64,000 nt of DNA from Pteria penguin (taxonomy: Eukaryota; Mollusca; Bivalvia; Pterioida; Pteriidae), in assembly GCA_035048485.1 (NCBI GenBank), contig CM068581.1, positions 10,491,430-10,555,429 on the forward strand. Direction: 5' to 3'. The notes below the pieces were generated by a model. That model saw nothing but the letters and a program-made list of their open reading frames with translations. It did no database searches and had not been told where the DNA came from. Shown here one piece after another: positions 45,647 to 56,479 of this stretch. Each line of letters starts with the position of its first letter. Position 1 is the first letter of the stretch. The translations under genes and the position numbers were made by a program.

Positions 45647-46330
45647 AGTTGTAACTATCGCTTTACCAAAATTGCTTCATTGCCCTCTATGATAAAGTCT
45701 GAAGTCTTACCAAAAATGCTCCAAATGCCTATTATTAAATACCTGGATGTCCAACTTCAAGAATGGTACTGTGATACATACACACACACATATACTGATA
45801 CTATATCAGTTCACAGACAGTAACAGTTCCCAGATGCTTTACTGGTTTGAGCATACTGGTCAAAAAATCATTCAAAATTTTTATACACAATAAATGATAT
45901 AAGTTTTTATCTATGCCGTCTATATTATTTTATTTATCACATTCTGACCTACTATCAATATCCATATCCAGGGGAAGGGTGCTCTTGATCAATGAACCTA
46001 AAATCGGTTTTTAAGGTCCAATAATGCAATATTTTCATTACAAGCATTTTTATAGGAGATTGACCTTTGACTTTATCAAATGTCTTGTCTTTTTATCCAC
46101 TTACAATATCAGTAAACTAGATCATCCCGGAGCTATTACAGTGAAGTGGGTAAAAATAGCCAAAACGGTGAGCTGTAAAAAGCATAAAATATTTGGTTAA
46201 GGCATGAGTTTTGTCATAAGTTTGACATTTTTCTATACTTAATGGGTAAATCAAGCACTGTACCAAACTTCATGTATTTTGGTCTACTGTAGCAGTAGTT
46301 GTTTGTCGAAAACCTCAAAAATTGTCCTGG
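45647..46330. other. RPRD2 intron 1, unassigned
   Basis: AT-rich with a short (CA)n at about 45780. Nothing else was supported. Confidence 0.45.
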
Positions 46331-46411
46331 AACTGCTACTGGACCAATATATATAAATATATTCTCGAAGTCGGACATCTGGGTATTTCATATAGTAACC
46401 AATCGTTACAT

Positions 46412-46497
46412 TTGGGGACTTCATCATAAAAAGCAATGTGTATTCCGAGAGGAGCATTGGACTTCATCATAAAAAGCAATGTGTATTCCGAGAGGAA
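46412..46497. repeat. Exact ~38-bp direct duplication
   Basis: GGACTTCATCATAAAAAGCA, ATGTGTATTCCGAGAGGA occurs twice in tandem with a 42-bp spacing (about 46417 and 46459). Confidence 0.9.
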
Positions 46498-46639
46498 TTT
46501 TGGTAAAAAGGAATAATCAAGATATTTTGTCATTCAAACAAGTAAAATTGTAATACATGTTACACATATTTTTGATCGTATTTTGTAATAAAACCTTTTT
46601 GGAATTGTTACAGAAGAACTAAAAGTTCTATTAACGCTA

Positions 46640-47115
46640 ACAATAAACCCCAAGTTTTACCCCAAGTGTCATGGCTAGATTCCAGACTCTGTGAAGAGCA
46701 ATAGAGACAGTAACGTCACGCAAACTTCGAGAATATTGAAGTGCTTCAATGAACATTGAAGGATGAACCGAGTGAGCTAAAGAGACGTCCCAGTAGCCGA
46801 GTCTTAAACCAGCTTCACACACCTGATTCCACCACACCCTTCTCTCCTTGTAATTTTGGAGGAAGGTACACCCCCTCCTGGTGTCTCTGAAACCTGCTTG
46901 GGCACACCCTACCCAGGGAAAGAGGTCACCAAATGCTCCCGCCCCCATTGTATATCTCATCGCCAGTGAAGTGATTCTATGAACAATGAAGGATGAATGC
47001 CTGGTCTTGATATGGGGAAGCCAGGATTCACAGTCCTGTGCGCTACTGAGTGAGCTAAAGAAACATCCCAGTAGCCAAGTTTTAAACCAGCTACACACAC
47101 CTGATTCCACTACAA
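46640..47115 (-). repeat. Second tRNA-derived SINE-like repeat, partly duplicated
   Basis: On the minus strand at about 47065-46985 the text TTAGCTCACTCAGTAGCGCA, CAGGACTGTGAATCCTGG looks like a degenerate tRNA head (A-box 'TAGCTCA.T.GTAG', 'GACTGTGAATCC'). The body reads GGGTAGGGTGTGCCCAAGCA and AGGAGGGGGTGTACCTTCC. The segment 'cagctacacacacctgattc' with 'gggatgtttctttagctcac' is repeated at both ends (46778-46845 and 47052-47115), so there are two overlapping partial copies. The 157-codon minus frame here is not considered a gene. Confidence 0.45.
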
Positions 47116-47131
47116 TATATATATATTTATA

Positions 47132-47182
47132 GAGAGCGCAGCTCTCGAACGGCCGCGAAGCGGCCGTTCGCGCGAAGCGAAC
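47132..47182. repeat. Cluster of three adjacent GC-rich hairpins
   Basis: In otherwise AT-rich DNA three perfect stem-loops abut: GAGAGC-GCA-GCTCTC (47132-47146), GAACGGCCGC-GAA-GCGGCCGTTC (47147-47169) and GTTCGC-GCGAA-GCGAAC (47166-47182, sharing four bases with the second). The middle two contain GCGAAGC. The cluster is flanked by TTTATA and TTATAG. The 12-mer GAGAGCGCAGCT recurs inverted at about 52095 next to another hairpin (ATAGGC-TTT-GCCTAT). Confidence 0.9.
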
Positions 47183-47782
47183 TTATAGATAGAAATGTCT
47201 CAAAAGATCCCTTATACTGTTTTCCATATAGAACTACTCATATACTAGGAACTCATATTTTGTCTCAATAAATCTGCTACTTCCGGCTACTTCCTGTTGT
47301 ATGTGCGTCTGCGTAGGAAGTAGAAGATATATATCGCATACCATACCCGTCATTAAATCCGCCAATAACTTATTATATAATTTACTTGAAGAACAAAAAT
47401 AAGTAAAGTGCAATTCATCATTTATTATATTTATTCAAAAACAATTTTAAACAATCGATATTTCCACATAAAATTTCAACAGGAATTAACCTCGGCAATT
47501 TCCGGTTTGGATCGGAAATACATACAATGAAAGAACAATTATACATCACATGATAGTCACGTGGTATCTTGTCTCGGATTTTATCGTCTTCTGAAACTGT
47601 TTTTCAGAAGAGCTTCCGAGTTAACGTCGTCTGCTACGGATTCGTCTGCTACGGACTACGTCTATCTAACCACTCGAGAAGTATATTATTCCTAGATATA
47701 ATAAGCTGCTTACTTATCATCATACAGTGTTGTTTAAGCGTGTAAGTAATTGAATTAGTATTATAACTGTCAATAAGACAAC

Positions 47783-48025
47783 ATGGCGAAGAAACAAGAA
47801 TTGTATCAATCAAGAACCTATGCTGAAGTTGTAGCCTCATACGAACCTACTACCACTGTGTCAGTAAACAGCAATACTACTATTAATAACTTGCCAAGTA
47901 ACTCTATCACTAATAGTGACCATTCATATAGTATCTTGAATACTGATACAAATATCAAAGAGTTGCAAGATGTGTGGTGCAGGTCTCATGTCAGTGATGT
48001 TGCAAGTCAAAACTGTCACCTATAA
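47783..48025 (+). pseudogene. Possible mobile-element ORF 5' end cut off by a satellite
   Basis: The start is ACAACATGG, a good eukaryotic start context. It is followed by MAKKQELYQSRTYAEVVASY, EPTTTVSVNSNTTINNLPSN, SITNSDHSYSILNTDTNIKE, LQDVWCRSHVSDVASQ, then NCHL and a stop that belong to the first unit of the 86-bp array. The RTYAEVVAS motif is of the kind seen at the N-terminus of some LINE ORF1 or gag-like proteins, but that is weak evidence. A duplicated CGTCTGCTACGGA lies 150 bases upstream. Confidence 0.3.
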
Positions 48026-49705
48026 TGTTCCCTTTTATTATAAGTGGGTGTGGGACATACCAGTCTCTAAGCCTTTACACTAGAAGTACCTGTTGTAACT
48101 GTCACCTATAATGTTCCCTTTTATTATAGATGGGTGTGGGACATACCAGTCTCTAACCCTTTACACTAGAAGTACCTGTTGTAACTGTCACCTATAATGT
48201 TCCTATTTATTATAAGTGGGTGTGGGACATACCAGTGTCTAACCCTCTACACTAGAAGTACCTGTTGTAAGTCAAAACTGTCACCTATAATGTTCCTATT
48301 TATTATAAGTGGGTGTGGGACATACCAGTCTCTGACCCTCTACATTACAAGTACCTGTTGTAAGTCATAACTGTCACCTATAATGTTCCTATTTATTATA
48401 AGTGGGTGTGGGACATACCAGTCTCTAACCCTCTACACTAGAAGTACCTGTTGTAACTGTCACCTATAATGTTCCCTTTTATTATAAGTGGGTGTGGGAC
48501 ATACCAGTCTCTAACTCTCTACACTAGAAGTACCTGTTGTAACTGTCACCTATAATGTTCCCTTTTATTATAGATGGGTGTGGGACATACCAGTCTCTGA
48601 CCCTCTACACTAGAAGTACCTGTTGTAAAAGTCACCTATAATGTTCCCTTTTATTATAGATGGGTGTGGGACATACCAGTCTCTAACCCTCTACACTAGA
48701 AGTACCTGTTGTAACTGTCACCTATAATGTTCCCTTTTATTATAAGTGGGTGTGGGACATACCAGTCTCTAACCCTCTACACTAGAAGTACCTGTTGCAA
48801 GTCAAAACTGTCACCTATAATGTTCCTATTTATTATAAGTGGGTGTGGGACATACCAGTCTCTAACCCTCTACACTAGAAGTATCTGTTGCAAGTCAAAA
48901 CTGTCACCTATAATGTTCCCTTTTATTATAAGTGGGTGTGGGACATACCAGTCTCTAACCCTCTACACTAGAAGTACCTGTTGTAACTGTCACCTATAAT
49001 GTTCCCTTTTATTATAAGTGGGTGTGGGACATACCAGTCTCTAACCCTCTACACTAGAAGTACCTGTTGCAAGTCAAAACTGTCACCTATAATGTTCCTA
49101 TTTATTATAAGTGGGTGTGGGACATACCAGTCTCTAACCCTCTACACTAGAAGTACCTGTTGCAAGTCAAAACTGTCACATATAATGTTCCTATTTATTA
49201 TAAGTGGGTGTGGGACATACCAGTCTCTAACCCTCTACACTAGAAGTACCTGTTGCAAGTCAAAACTGTCACCTATAATGTTCCCTTTTATTATAAGTGG
49301 GTGTAGGACATACCAGTCTCTAACCCTCTACACTAGAAGTACCTGTTGCAAGTCAAAACTGTGACCTATAATGTTCCTATTTATTATAAGTGGGTGTGGG
49401 ACATATACCAGTCTCTAACCCTCTACACTAGAAGTACCTGTTGTAACTGTCACCTATAATGTTCCCTTTTATTATAGATGGGTGTGGGACATACCAGTCT
49501 CTAACCCTCTACACTAGAAGTACCTGTTGTTACTGACACCTATAATGTTCCCTTTTATTGTAAGTGGGTGTGGGACATACCAGTCTCTAACCCTCTACAC
49601 TAGAAGTACCTGTTGTAACTGTCACCTATAATGTTCCCTTTTATTATAAGTGGGTGTGGGACATACCAGTCTCTGACCCTCTACATTACAAGTACCTGTT
49701 GTAAT
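48010..49705. repeat. 86/93-94-bp minisatellite in RPRD2 intron 1, about 19 copies
   Basis: Units AACTGTCACCTATAATGTTC, CCTTTTATTATAAGTGGGTG, TGGGACATACCAGTCTCTAA, CCCTCTACACTAGAAGTACC, TGTTGT have an 86-bp period. A longer form adds AAGTCAA before AACTGTC. Variants CCCTTTT/CTATTT and TATAAG/TATAGATG mix. Plus-strand frames at 48727-48999 and 48999-49364 repeat a 31-residue unit (SGCGTYQSLTLYTRSTCC) only because the long form is 93 bp. Confidence 0.95.
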
Positions 49706-49709
49706 TTGT

Positions 49710-50469
49710 AATTACTGCATGTTGTTTTATAATGCTGCCTTTTTGTCAATATTTTATTAATTCTTCCTGAATCACTTTCCACAAAACTTGTGATTTTCTC
49801 CTACTCAACTGACTAATTCTACTTAATCTTACTTTATTATAATGTTAGTCGTGTGTGATCTATTAGTCTTGTGTATATAAAAGTTAACAGTATATGTACA
49901 AGAACATTTATAATTATCCCTGTTGCCACATTAATCTCAATTAATTATGTTTTACAATACAAAAGGTTGCCTTCAAAAGACAAAGTAAATTATCACCTTT
50001 TTATGTATCCACTTTCTTGTTAATTACCATTCTTTATTACTTTTCAGGTTACAAAACCATTATTATGTTACATTTTGCTTCTTGAATCTCTTCCGTTATG
50101 CAATACATATATGTTCAATTGTTCATACATGTAATTAAACCCTACGTCTATAGCACAAGTAAGTATAAGTTTCAAGACTGACAGAAGAAAAAAATGCCAT
50201 CAGATGTAGACCATGACTTGAAGATTGAGCTTATTGAATGAATGATTGTACAGGTAAGAATAATGGAACATTCTATTAGAGTTTTGTAACATATTCAATG
50301 TTTTTTTTTATTGACGAAAATAAGTTCTATTTTGCCAAAATTGACCTTATAACAATAATGTTAGAAAATTTTTAAGAATCAGATTAAGTTTACAAGAGAA
50401 AGGACCAATATTTACGTAGTGGTTAATTATATATTTAAAAGCATATATACTTTGTTATATCGACAGTAT
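49710..50469. other. RPRD2 intron 1, unassigned
   Basis: AT-rich sequence without supportable features. Confidence 0.45.
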
Positions 50470-50596
50470 TAATTGGGTTTGATTCCCTGCATTGCTCCTT
50501 ATTGTTATATGTACATGTATGTTAACCTTCAACCTTAATATTTTAAAAACTGTTGAGAGCAATGTAAAACTGCAATCAAATTACCAACAACCAAAC
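50470..50596 (+). repeat. Degenerate SINE copy (3' half)
   Basis: A B-box-like GGGTTTGATTCC is followed by 'ttgctccttattg', 'aaaactgttgagagcaatgt', AAAACTGCAATCAAATTACC and AACAACCAAAC. The layout is the same as the SINE at 4864 (B box, 'ttgttgaaagcgacgtaaaa', CAATCAACC tail) but strongly diverged. Confidence 0.65.
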
Positions 50597-50599
50597 TTT

Positions 50600-51590
50600 A
50601 GACAATTAAACTAAAACTGTATTGCAACTTAATAAAATTTAACAAGCCATTAATAACTTTCCAATGTATGTAATTTGATTGTTATTACTTCCCTTTTTCA
50701 CAATTTTGAAGGTGATCCTGAAACTTTTGGCTCATATCTATACCAATTACATAGAATATTTTTAGAAAGCTGTCTCTATTTTCTCTCCTGAAACATACTG
50801 ACAGTTGCTGCATTTAGTTTTAACATTACTTACATACATGTAACAATTGCAAGAATTCAAGAAGTATCCTTCTTTAAAAACAATAAGGATAATTCCTAAA
50901 TAATTATTTCTAGGGCTTACACAATGTACACAATATAATTGATTTATGCACAAATATTTAGTTATATAGTCATGAAATTCTGAAGAATGCATTGGCAGAA
51001 AAGGGAAGCAAGTCCATTTAAATTTTATTCATTGGAAAGATATATCTACTATCTTTTCCTATGTATGTATGTATGTAATATGAATGAAAGTACTACAGAA
51101 GATTCCTTCTTGCTTTTTTCAGGGGCAGAGTGTATACAGTGGTAACAGTTAAGTACTTGGCATGTGCTGCAGCTGAAACTGAGAAAAATGATGTAAAATA
51201 CAAACTAACGAATCCATTTTTTCACTTCTTTTCTTCCTTACTCTCTATATTTTTTCTGCTGTTTTATTTTCTGTCCAGTTATTTATTAATTTATTTACTT
51301 TATTAAATTAGTCTCCCAACTGATGACGCCCGGACTACATTACCTTTGTTAATTGTACATTGAATTTGAGTTTAAGGGCAGAAACTCTCTTGGCGAAAAA
51401 GACTATAAAATCATTTATCTATTAATTCTTTTAAGGCAAACCACTAATTTATTGCACATATATGGTGATGGCATCTGACTTTTTTTAAATAAAATTTAGA
51501 AACAGTTAAGATTTTTTTTCAAACCACACTTACAGTGACACAAGACCTAGATTTTTACAGTGTTCTTCCTCCAATACGAAGTGTACTCAA
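50600..51590. other. RPRD2 intron 1, unassigned
   Basis: AT-rich, with a short (GTAT)n at about 51061-51076 and an A-box-like 'cagtggtaacagttaagtac' at about 51139. No exon was supported. Confidence 0.45.
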
Positions 51591-51629
51591 AGTTGAAAGC
51601 TGCACTTCATAACAAAAATCTGACAGTCA

Positions 51630-51710
51630 TGACAAAAGCTAGACTCGAACCAACAATCTCCTAATCCTAAGACAGGAGTTCTAGACTATGATACATATCT
51701 ATGTTATAAC
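51630..51710 (-). repeat. tRNA-like relic
   Basis: The minus strand reads ATAGTCTAGAACTCCTGTCT, TAGGATTAGGAGATTGTTGG, TTCGAGTCTAGC: an A-box-like start, a paired CTCCTGTCTTAGGATTAGGAG arm and a T-arm with GGTTCGAGTC (B box). The acceptor stem is not convincing, so it is a SINE or pseudo-tRNA rather than a working tRNA gene. Confidence 0.4.
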
Positions 51711-52227
51711 ATAAAAAATGGGGCAGGTCTACTTGTGTAGAGATTTAATTAACAGTATAATAATAACAACATATGAAAGTACTTAATGTCATAACTCACA
51801 TATAATAATTATTTTAACTTATAAATTTAGATATTGAAAATTTGTCAATGTATTTGTCATCAGTCTACAATTTTGGTCAATATCGCCAAGAGGGTTTTGG
51901 GGATTTTTATCAATGAATTAACTGCATGATGTTTAGTTCTACATCATAGTACATGCATGTTTTCTATATATCATATTACTCTTTATTTTTTACCCAAACT
52001 ATATTTTACGTTTTATAAACCTGGTCCCCTGGCCCTATTAACTAGTAAATTTTAACTTTTAGTAAACAAAATCCAACTGAATATGTTATTCAAATAGCTG
52101 CGCTCTCGTATAGGCTTTGCCTATGTTCATATTATACATAATAAAACCAAGTTGTGACATTGCTTGCATTTCTGCCATTAGTCATTACCTTCATAATTGG
52201 GGCAGATTCAAATAGGTTTGCACTTAC

Positions 52228-52384
52228 ATTTTTTAAAAGTCTGCAACCAAACATCAACTATTCGTTTGTGATTAGGTTTATGGTGAATGAGCCATAACGA
52301 CAGACTTTGTATACTGTCTTGCGTGTTTGATACAGACTGCATCTTCTTTTCCAAGTTTTCCTCACTCATTTTGTGAGACGCCAT
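52228..52384 (-). CDS. RPRD2: RPRD2 exon 1: start of protein and CID
   Basis: The product begins MASHKMSEENLEKKMQSVSN, TQDSIQSLSLWLIHHKPNHK, RIVDVWLQTFKK, then a donor T-GTAAGT splits a Ser codon. SVSNTQDSIQSLSLWLI..K matches the first CID helices of RPRD proteins (RPRD2 pattern '[20 protein letters not shown]'). The ATG at 52384 sits in AAGATGGCG, a strong start context. The frame also allows an upstream MHSSHISEK, but the second ATG fits the family better. The start overlaps a YY1-type AAGATGGCG core. Confidence 0.95.
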
Positions 52385-53208
52385 CTTTTCAGATATATGG
52401 GATGAATGCAAATGAAATCATTAATAAATTGTCAATGTATCAATTAAATACGATGCTCATTAAGCTTGTTATCTGAGAATTTGGTCGCAGCAAAGTGACA
52501 TCCAAAATTAACAGAGAATACAAGACTCCTGTCAATCGCCCGCATTTTCGATCCGATCGTCCGCCATGTTGACTTTAAGAATATACTCTCAACGCAAAGT
52601 AAATAATTAATAGAAATTTAATTCTAAAACTTGTCCACACATTTAACACATTATATCACATATTATTAATCATATTTCAAACAGTATCAATGAAAAATTA
52701 TTATTTCATAAATATACATGTATAATCTTGAAAACTTGAAAAGGGAGATGACTCGGATGTTGACCTGACCGATTTTCATCTCATTCACATATTCATAGAG
52801 GTCTGTCGTAGGAGAAGTTCGTGAGATTTTTAAAGGCAATCCTACGTTATCCGCTCTTACGACTGAACGTCATGTTGATACACATGTCTTGTTGTTTATA
52901 ACGTAACACACGCGAGGAGAATCATTCATAGCTGAGATGAAGCCAAACAACTTAATCAACTCTTCGGAAAAGTTTTTTGAGTTGTACACGGGTGAGGACA
53001 ATAGAACTAAGTTTTGTGAATTTAAACTCTACGATTGGCTGTGTGACCTTTCAATGGGATGATTATCACACGATGTCTCTATAAGCACAATATCACTGAC
53101 ACTAACGTAATATGTGGTAATAAGTTCACAGCATGAGAACCATTTCATAAGTGAAATTAGTGTGTTTATATTGAGATGATGAATGTCATAAAATTTCCTT
53201 GATTAACA
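52385..53208. promoter_or_regulatory. Divergent promoter between RPRD2 and CHSY1
   Basis: The two start codons are 824 bp apart on opposite strands, so this interval must hold both 5' UTRs and both promoters, unless non-coding first exons lie elsewhere. It has a CCGCCATGTTG (52561-52571) matching the YY1 core CCGCCATnTT and a locally raised CpG content (about 52535-52570 and 52800-52920). No TATA box is obvious at a sensible distance. Confidence 0.7.
52561..52571. promoter_or_regulatory. YY1-like site
   Basis: CCGCCATGTTG matches the known YY1 binding core. Such sites are common just downstream of start sites of housekeeping genes. It is 177 bp upstream of the RPRD2 ATG. Confidence 0.5.
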
Positions 53209-54042
53209 ATGGGTAGGCGTCGTCATTTGAGACCACAACGAGTTGCTGGATTTGTCTTTGGACTGTGCTTTGGAATTTTGTTATCTTCTTGGTGTCGGCA
53301 TACATTCTTGCCATGTGGACCACTGATTGAGCGGTGTTGTATTCATATAAATTACCATGTAAACATTGTGGAACATGTGCAGATAAAAAGCCCACCTTAC
53401 CCTACACCAGCTATACAGGCAGCAGATTCCAGTTCCTTTGACTTTAGTAAATACATCAAGAGTGATGAAAGAGGCTTCCTGGTTATCGGTGTTATTACTG
53501 CTAAAAAGTTTCTCAACACTCGAGCTGTGGCAGCTTTTGATACCTGGACTAACACTTGCTCTGGAATATGTAAAGTTATTTTCTTTTCTAGTGAAGGTTC
53601 CACATCAAGTCACAATATTCCTTTTGTAAGCCTCACTGGAGTGGATGACTCCTATCCACCCCAGAAGAAATCATTACTGATGCTTAAATACCTTCATGAT
53701 CATTATGTGAATAATTTTGAGTGGTTTATGAGAGCTGATGATGATGTTTTCATCAAAGGTGACCGCTTAGAGAAGTTCTTACGATCAGTGAATAGCTCAG
53801 TCCCTCAGTACATTGGTCAAGCTGGAACTGGGAAAAGAGAAGAGCTTGGAAAATTGTTTCTTGATAGAAATGAAAACTTTTGTATGGGAGGACCTGGTGT
53901 TGTTTTAAGCCATGTAACCTTGAGACTGGTGGCACCACATGCAGAAGAATGCCTTAACAATTTACTAACCTCTCATGAAGATGTAGAAGTTGGAAGGTGT
54001 GTTAGGAAATACACAGGTGTATCATGTACCTGGGCATTTGAG
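53209..54042 (+). CDS. CHSY1: Chondroitin sulfate synthase, first coding exon (partial gene)
   Basis: 278 codons to a donor GAG-GTAAAC. A TGA lies in frame three codons before the ATG, fixing the start. The N-terminus MGRRRHLRPQRVAG, then FVFGLCFGILLSSWC, is a type II signal anchor for the Golgi. From about residue 85 the match to CHSY1/CHSY3 is close: FLVIGVITAKKFLNTRAVAA, FFSSEGS, GVDDSYPPQKKSLLMLKYLH, DHYV, then WFMRADDDVFIKGDRLEKFL (DDD at 177-179, the metal/UDP-sugar site), NFCMGGPGVVLS, and HEDVEVGRCVRKYTGVSC. These belong to the N-terminal beta1,3-glucuronyltransferase-like domain of a polymerase that extends chondroitin. The second (GalNAc-transferase) domain is not in the window. CHSY1 and CHSY3 cannot be told apart for an invertebrate. 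Confidence 0.95.
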
Positions 54043-56220
54043 GTAAACTATACCTACTTTATAAACATACATATCATATGACATGTACATGCATACATGT
54101 ACTGGTATGTAAATAAACTAATTTCTAATATTACAAGTACATGTATCTGTTTGAATTATATCCATATTTTTCATTTGTTACATGTGCTACATCAGTACTT
54201 GTTATCCACATGTAATGATGTATTGATAATAATGAAAATAGTTTCTTTTAATATAAAACTATAAAACTTGTATTTAATTGTCTGGCACATGGTGGAGAAA
54301 ACTCCGATATTCTAAGCATGTTCTTATTCCAAAAAAAATTATTAATAAATGATGATTCTATATTCTGTATATATAAAGATTTCCAATGAATAGGTCTTAA
54401 ATATGTGTACATATATTGTACTCAACATACCGTAGGAGTCAGACATTAAAAATGTTTTATGTTTTTGTCATCCTCCCACTCTTTAACCACTTTCCTCCTC
54501 CACGACTATACTTCTTGAACTCCTGACTTCCCTCTACCATTGTCGTCACTCTACCCTGTCAAATACTCTATGCATATGTTTGGCACCCTGACCTATAAGA
54601 TTTATCAGCTGATTATTATTACATCAGTATGCTGATGCCTGTAGCTAACATATCTAGCAAATTTCCAGAATATCCGTATCAACGCTGATTAAGCCGATAA
54701 GAAACTTCTTATCAACACGTGTATTTCCCAGTCAAAGATACATACAGTGATACACACACAGAAAACGAGTGAAATCATGACTATTGTTCTGATAATCATT
54801 GTATGTACATGAATTGATGAAACACATCAGGATAATCTATAATCAGTGAGAACATTACTTACTGATACCGGTAACTGTATCTTTGATATCATTTTATTTG
54901 CAACCAGTATGAATCATATTGTAAATTAGTTCAGTATATGATTTTAGTGAAATTTCGGATATGATTATACACATACAAATTGTATGTTGAGAGAATGTGC
55001 GCGAAGCCGTCGGTCTTCGTCTTGTTCCTTGGCAGGCTTTCCCATTTGCCCTGCATTGGTATCAAAATGATTTGTCAGAGGTGAGAGCAATGAAACCCTA
55101 TCACTATCAATATCGTAATATTTCGTATCATATATTTTCAGTAACGTTGCTGACTGGCTGTATAATTTACCAAAGCATTCACATTATAGGCCTACTTGTA
55201 TTTGTCAGTTGAGGTTTTAATTAACATGTATGATTGACTTCTCTCTAAGATACCATCTCATAGCTGACCTCGAACTACATACATACATGTACAAGTAAAT
55301 CAGTACGGTTCTGACCCTATACTTACATGTATATAGTATATGTACTTATGTTAAGTACTACTACTACTACATTCTTCCCTCTTTGATTCACACATTCCGG
55401 AGAACATATTTGAAGGTACTTATCCTCTTTGTCATTTAATATTTGTTGATAACGAATGATAACGAATAAATGACATAATTAATAACCGTCATGTTACAGT
55501 TAAGTTTATTTGAGCCTTTGAACTAGACAATTCTAGTGTAAAATGACAATATACCGGTATGTGACCGCCTGCATACTATGAAGCAATATAATACATTACG
55601 CTGATTCAGTTTGTTACGTGTTCAACCTCTCGTGTAATTATTACATTATATGCTTAATACATGTGTGTACCGGTATAATAGGTATGTAAACAGAGTTGAT
55701 TGCATTTATAGTCCGTTCGTCTTCAAATGACACTTTCGCTTTAAGGTAACCTCTAGCCCGATTGACCGTTGTTGTTCATTAAGCAATACATGTAGCTATA
55801 GATATATGTATATTGTTTATTATTGTACAAACATACATTTTTGGCACCATTTGAAAAAAAAACCACGCACAAACAGAAAGAAAGGTTTTGTCACAAAGAT
55901 CACACGTTTAAAAATCATAGGCTTGTTTCTATGTGCGATCTTCTATAAGCTAAGACTAATGTAAAACCACAAATAATTTTTCGTTGACGTCAATTGATGT
56001 TAAAATAAAAAAGACAGACAGGCAGACAGGCAGATGAGGGATGGAAGGAGGGGGATTTACGGTTCGAGTCCCATTTGTTGCTTGACGGTATCCTGTCGTT
56101 CGAATGTGACAGTAAAACCCGAAGCTGCGTGTTATGATAGACCGTTAGATGTGACGCATGTGAAAGATTTCTCACTGTTTTGGATGGGTCTGTTGCGTAA
56201 GTCTCAATTTCTTTGCTTTG
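54043..56220 (+). other. CHSY1 intron 1, first part, unassigned
   Basis: From the donor GTAAAC onwards the DNA is AT-rich. It has GCGAAGC at 55001 and scattered ACATGTA motifs, but no exon matching the rest of the enzyme and no clear repeat. Confidence 0.5.
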
Positions 56221-56221
56221 C

Positions 56222-56478
56222 ACCCGGCAGATGCCGCCACAATACAAGTAAAATGATCTTGGTGTGACATGAATCAGGCAGATGCCGTCACAATACAAGT
56301 GAAATGATTTTGGTGTGACATAAATCAGGCAGATGCCGTCACAATACAAGTGAAGTGGTCTTGGTGTGACATGAATAAGACAGATGCCGTCACAATACAA
56401 GTGAAGCGATCTTGGTGTGACATGAATCAGGCAGATGCCGTCACCATACAAGTGAAATGATCTTGGTGTGACATGAAT
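56222..56478. repeat. 51-bp tandem repeat, five copies
   Basis: Units TGAATCAGGCAGATGCCGTC, ACAATACAAGTGAAATGATC, TTGGTGTGACA repeat five times. As 51 is a multiple of three, the minus strand shows a 17-residue repeat (HLYCDGICLIHVTPRSF) in a 198-codon frame (55990-56586), which I regard as a by-product. The frame continues beyond both array edges without a recognisable domain. Confidence 0.93.
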
Positions 56479-56479
56479 C

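Larger units (their letters stand above)
15444..52384 (-). other. RPRD2: RPRD2-like gene, 10 coding exons, 1048 residues
   Basis: Exon lengths are 157, 130, 116, 95, 127, 176, 208, 96, 155 and 1887 bases, and they join without a frame break. Every intron starts GT and ends AG, and intron phases run 1, 2, 1, 0, 1, 0, 1, 1, 0. The product has a CTD-interacting domain (about residues 1-135), a linker, an RPRD/CREPT-type coiled-coil region (about 170-320) and a long proline/glutamine-rich tail. RPRD proteins bind phosphorylated heptads of the RNA polymerase II C-terminal domain in the nucleus. This order and a large low-complexity tail match RPRD2 rather than the short RPRD1A/B proteins. Human RPRD2 is longer, about 1.46 thousand residues. 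Introns total about 34 kb, mostly repeats; intron 1 alone is 13.9 kb. Untranslated exons cannot be placed from sequence. Confidence 0.93.

Noticed and set aside
46637..47110. 157-codon minus frame (SLSSAQDCESWLPHIKTRHS)
   Set aside because: Coincides with a tRNA-derived repeat partly duplicated at its two ends; no family recognised.
48727..49364. Plus frames with 31-residue repeats (FIISGCGTYQSLTLYTRS)
   Set aside because: Periodicity equals the 93-bp form of the minisatellite.
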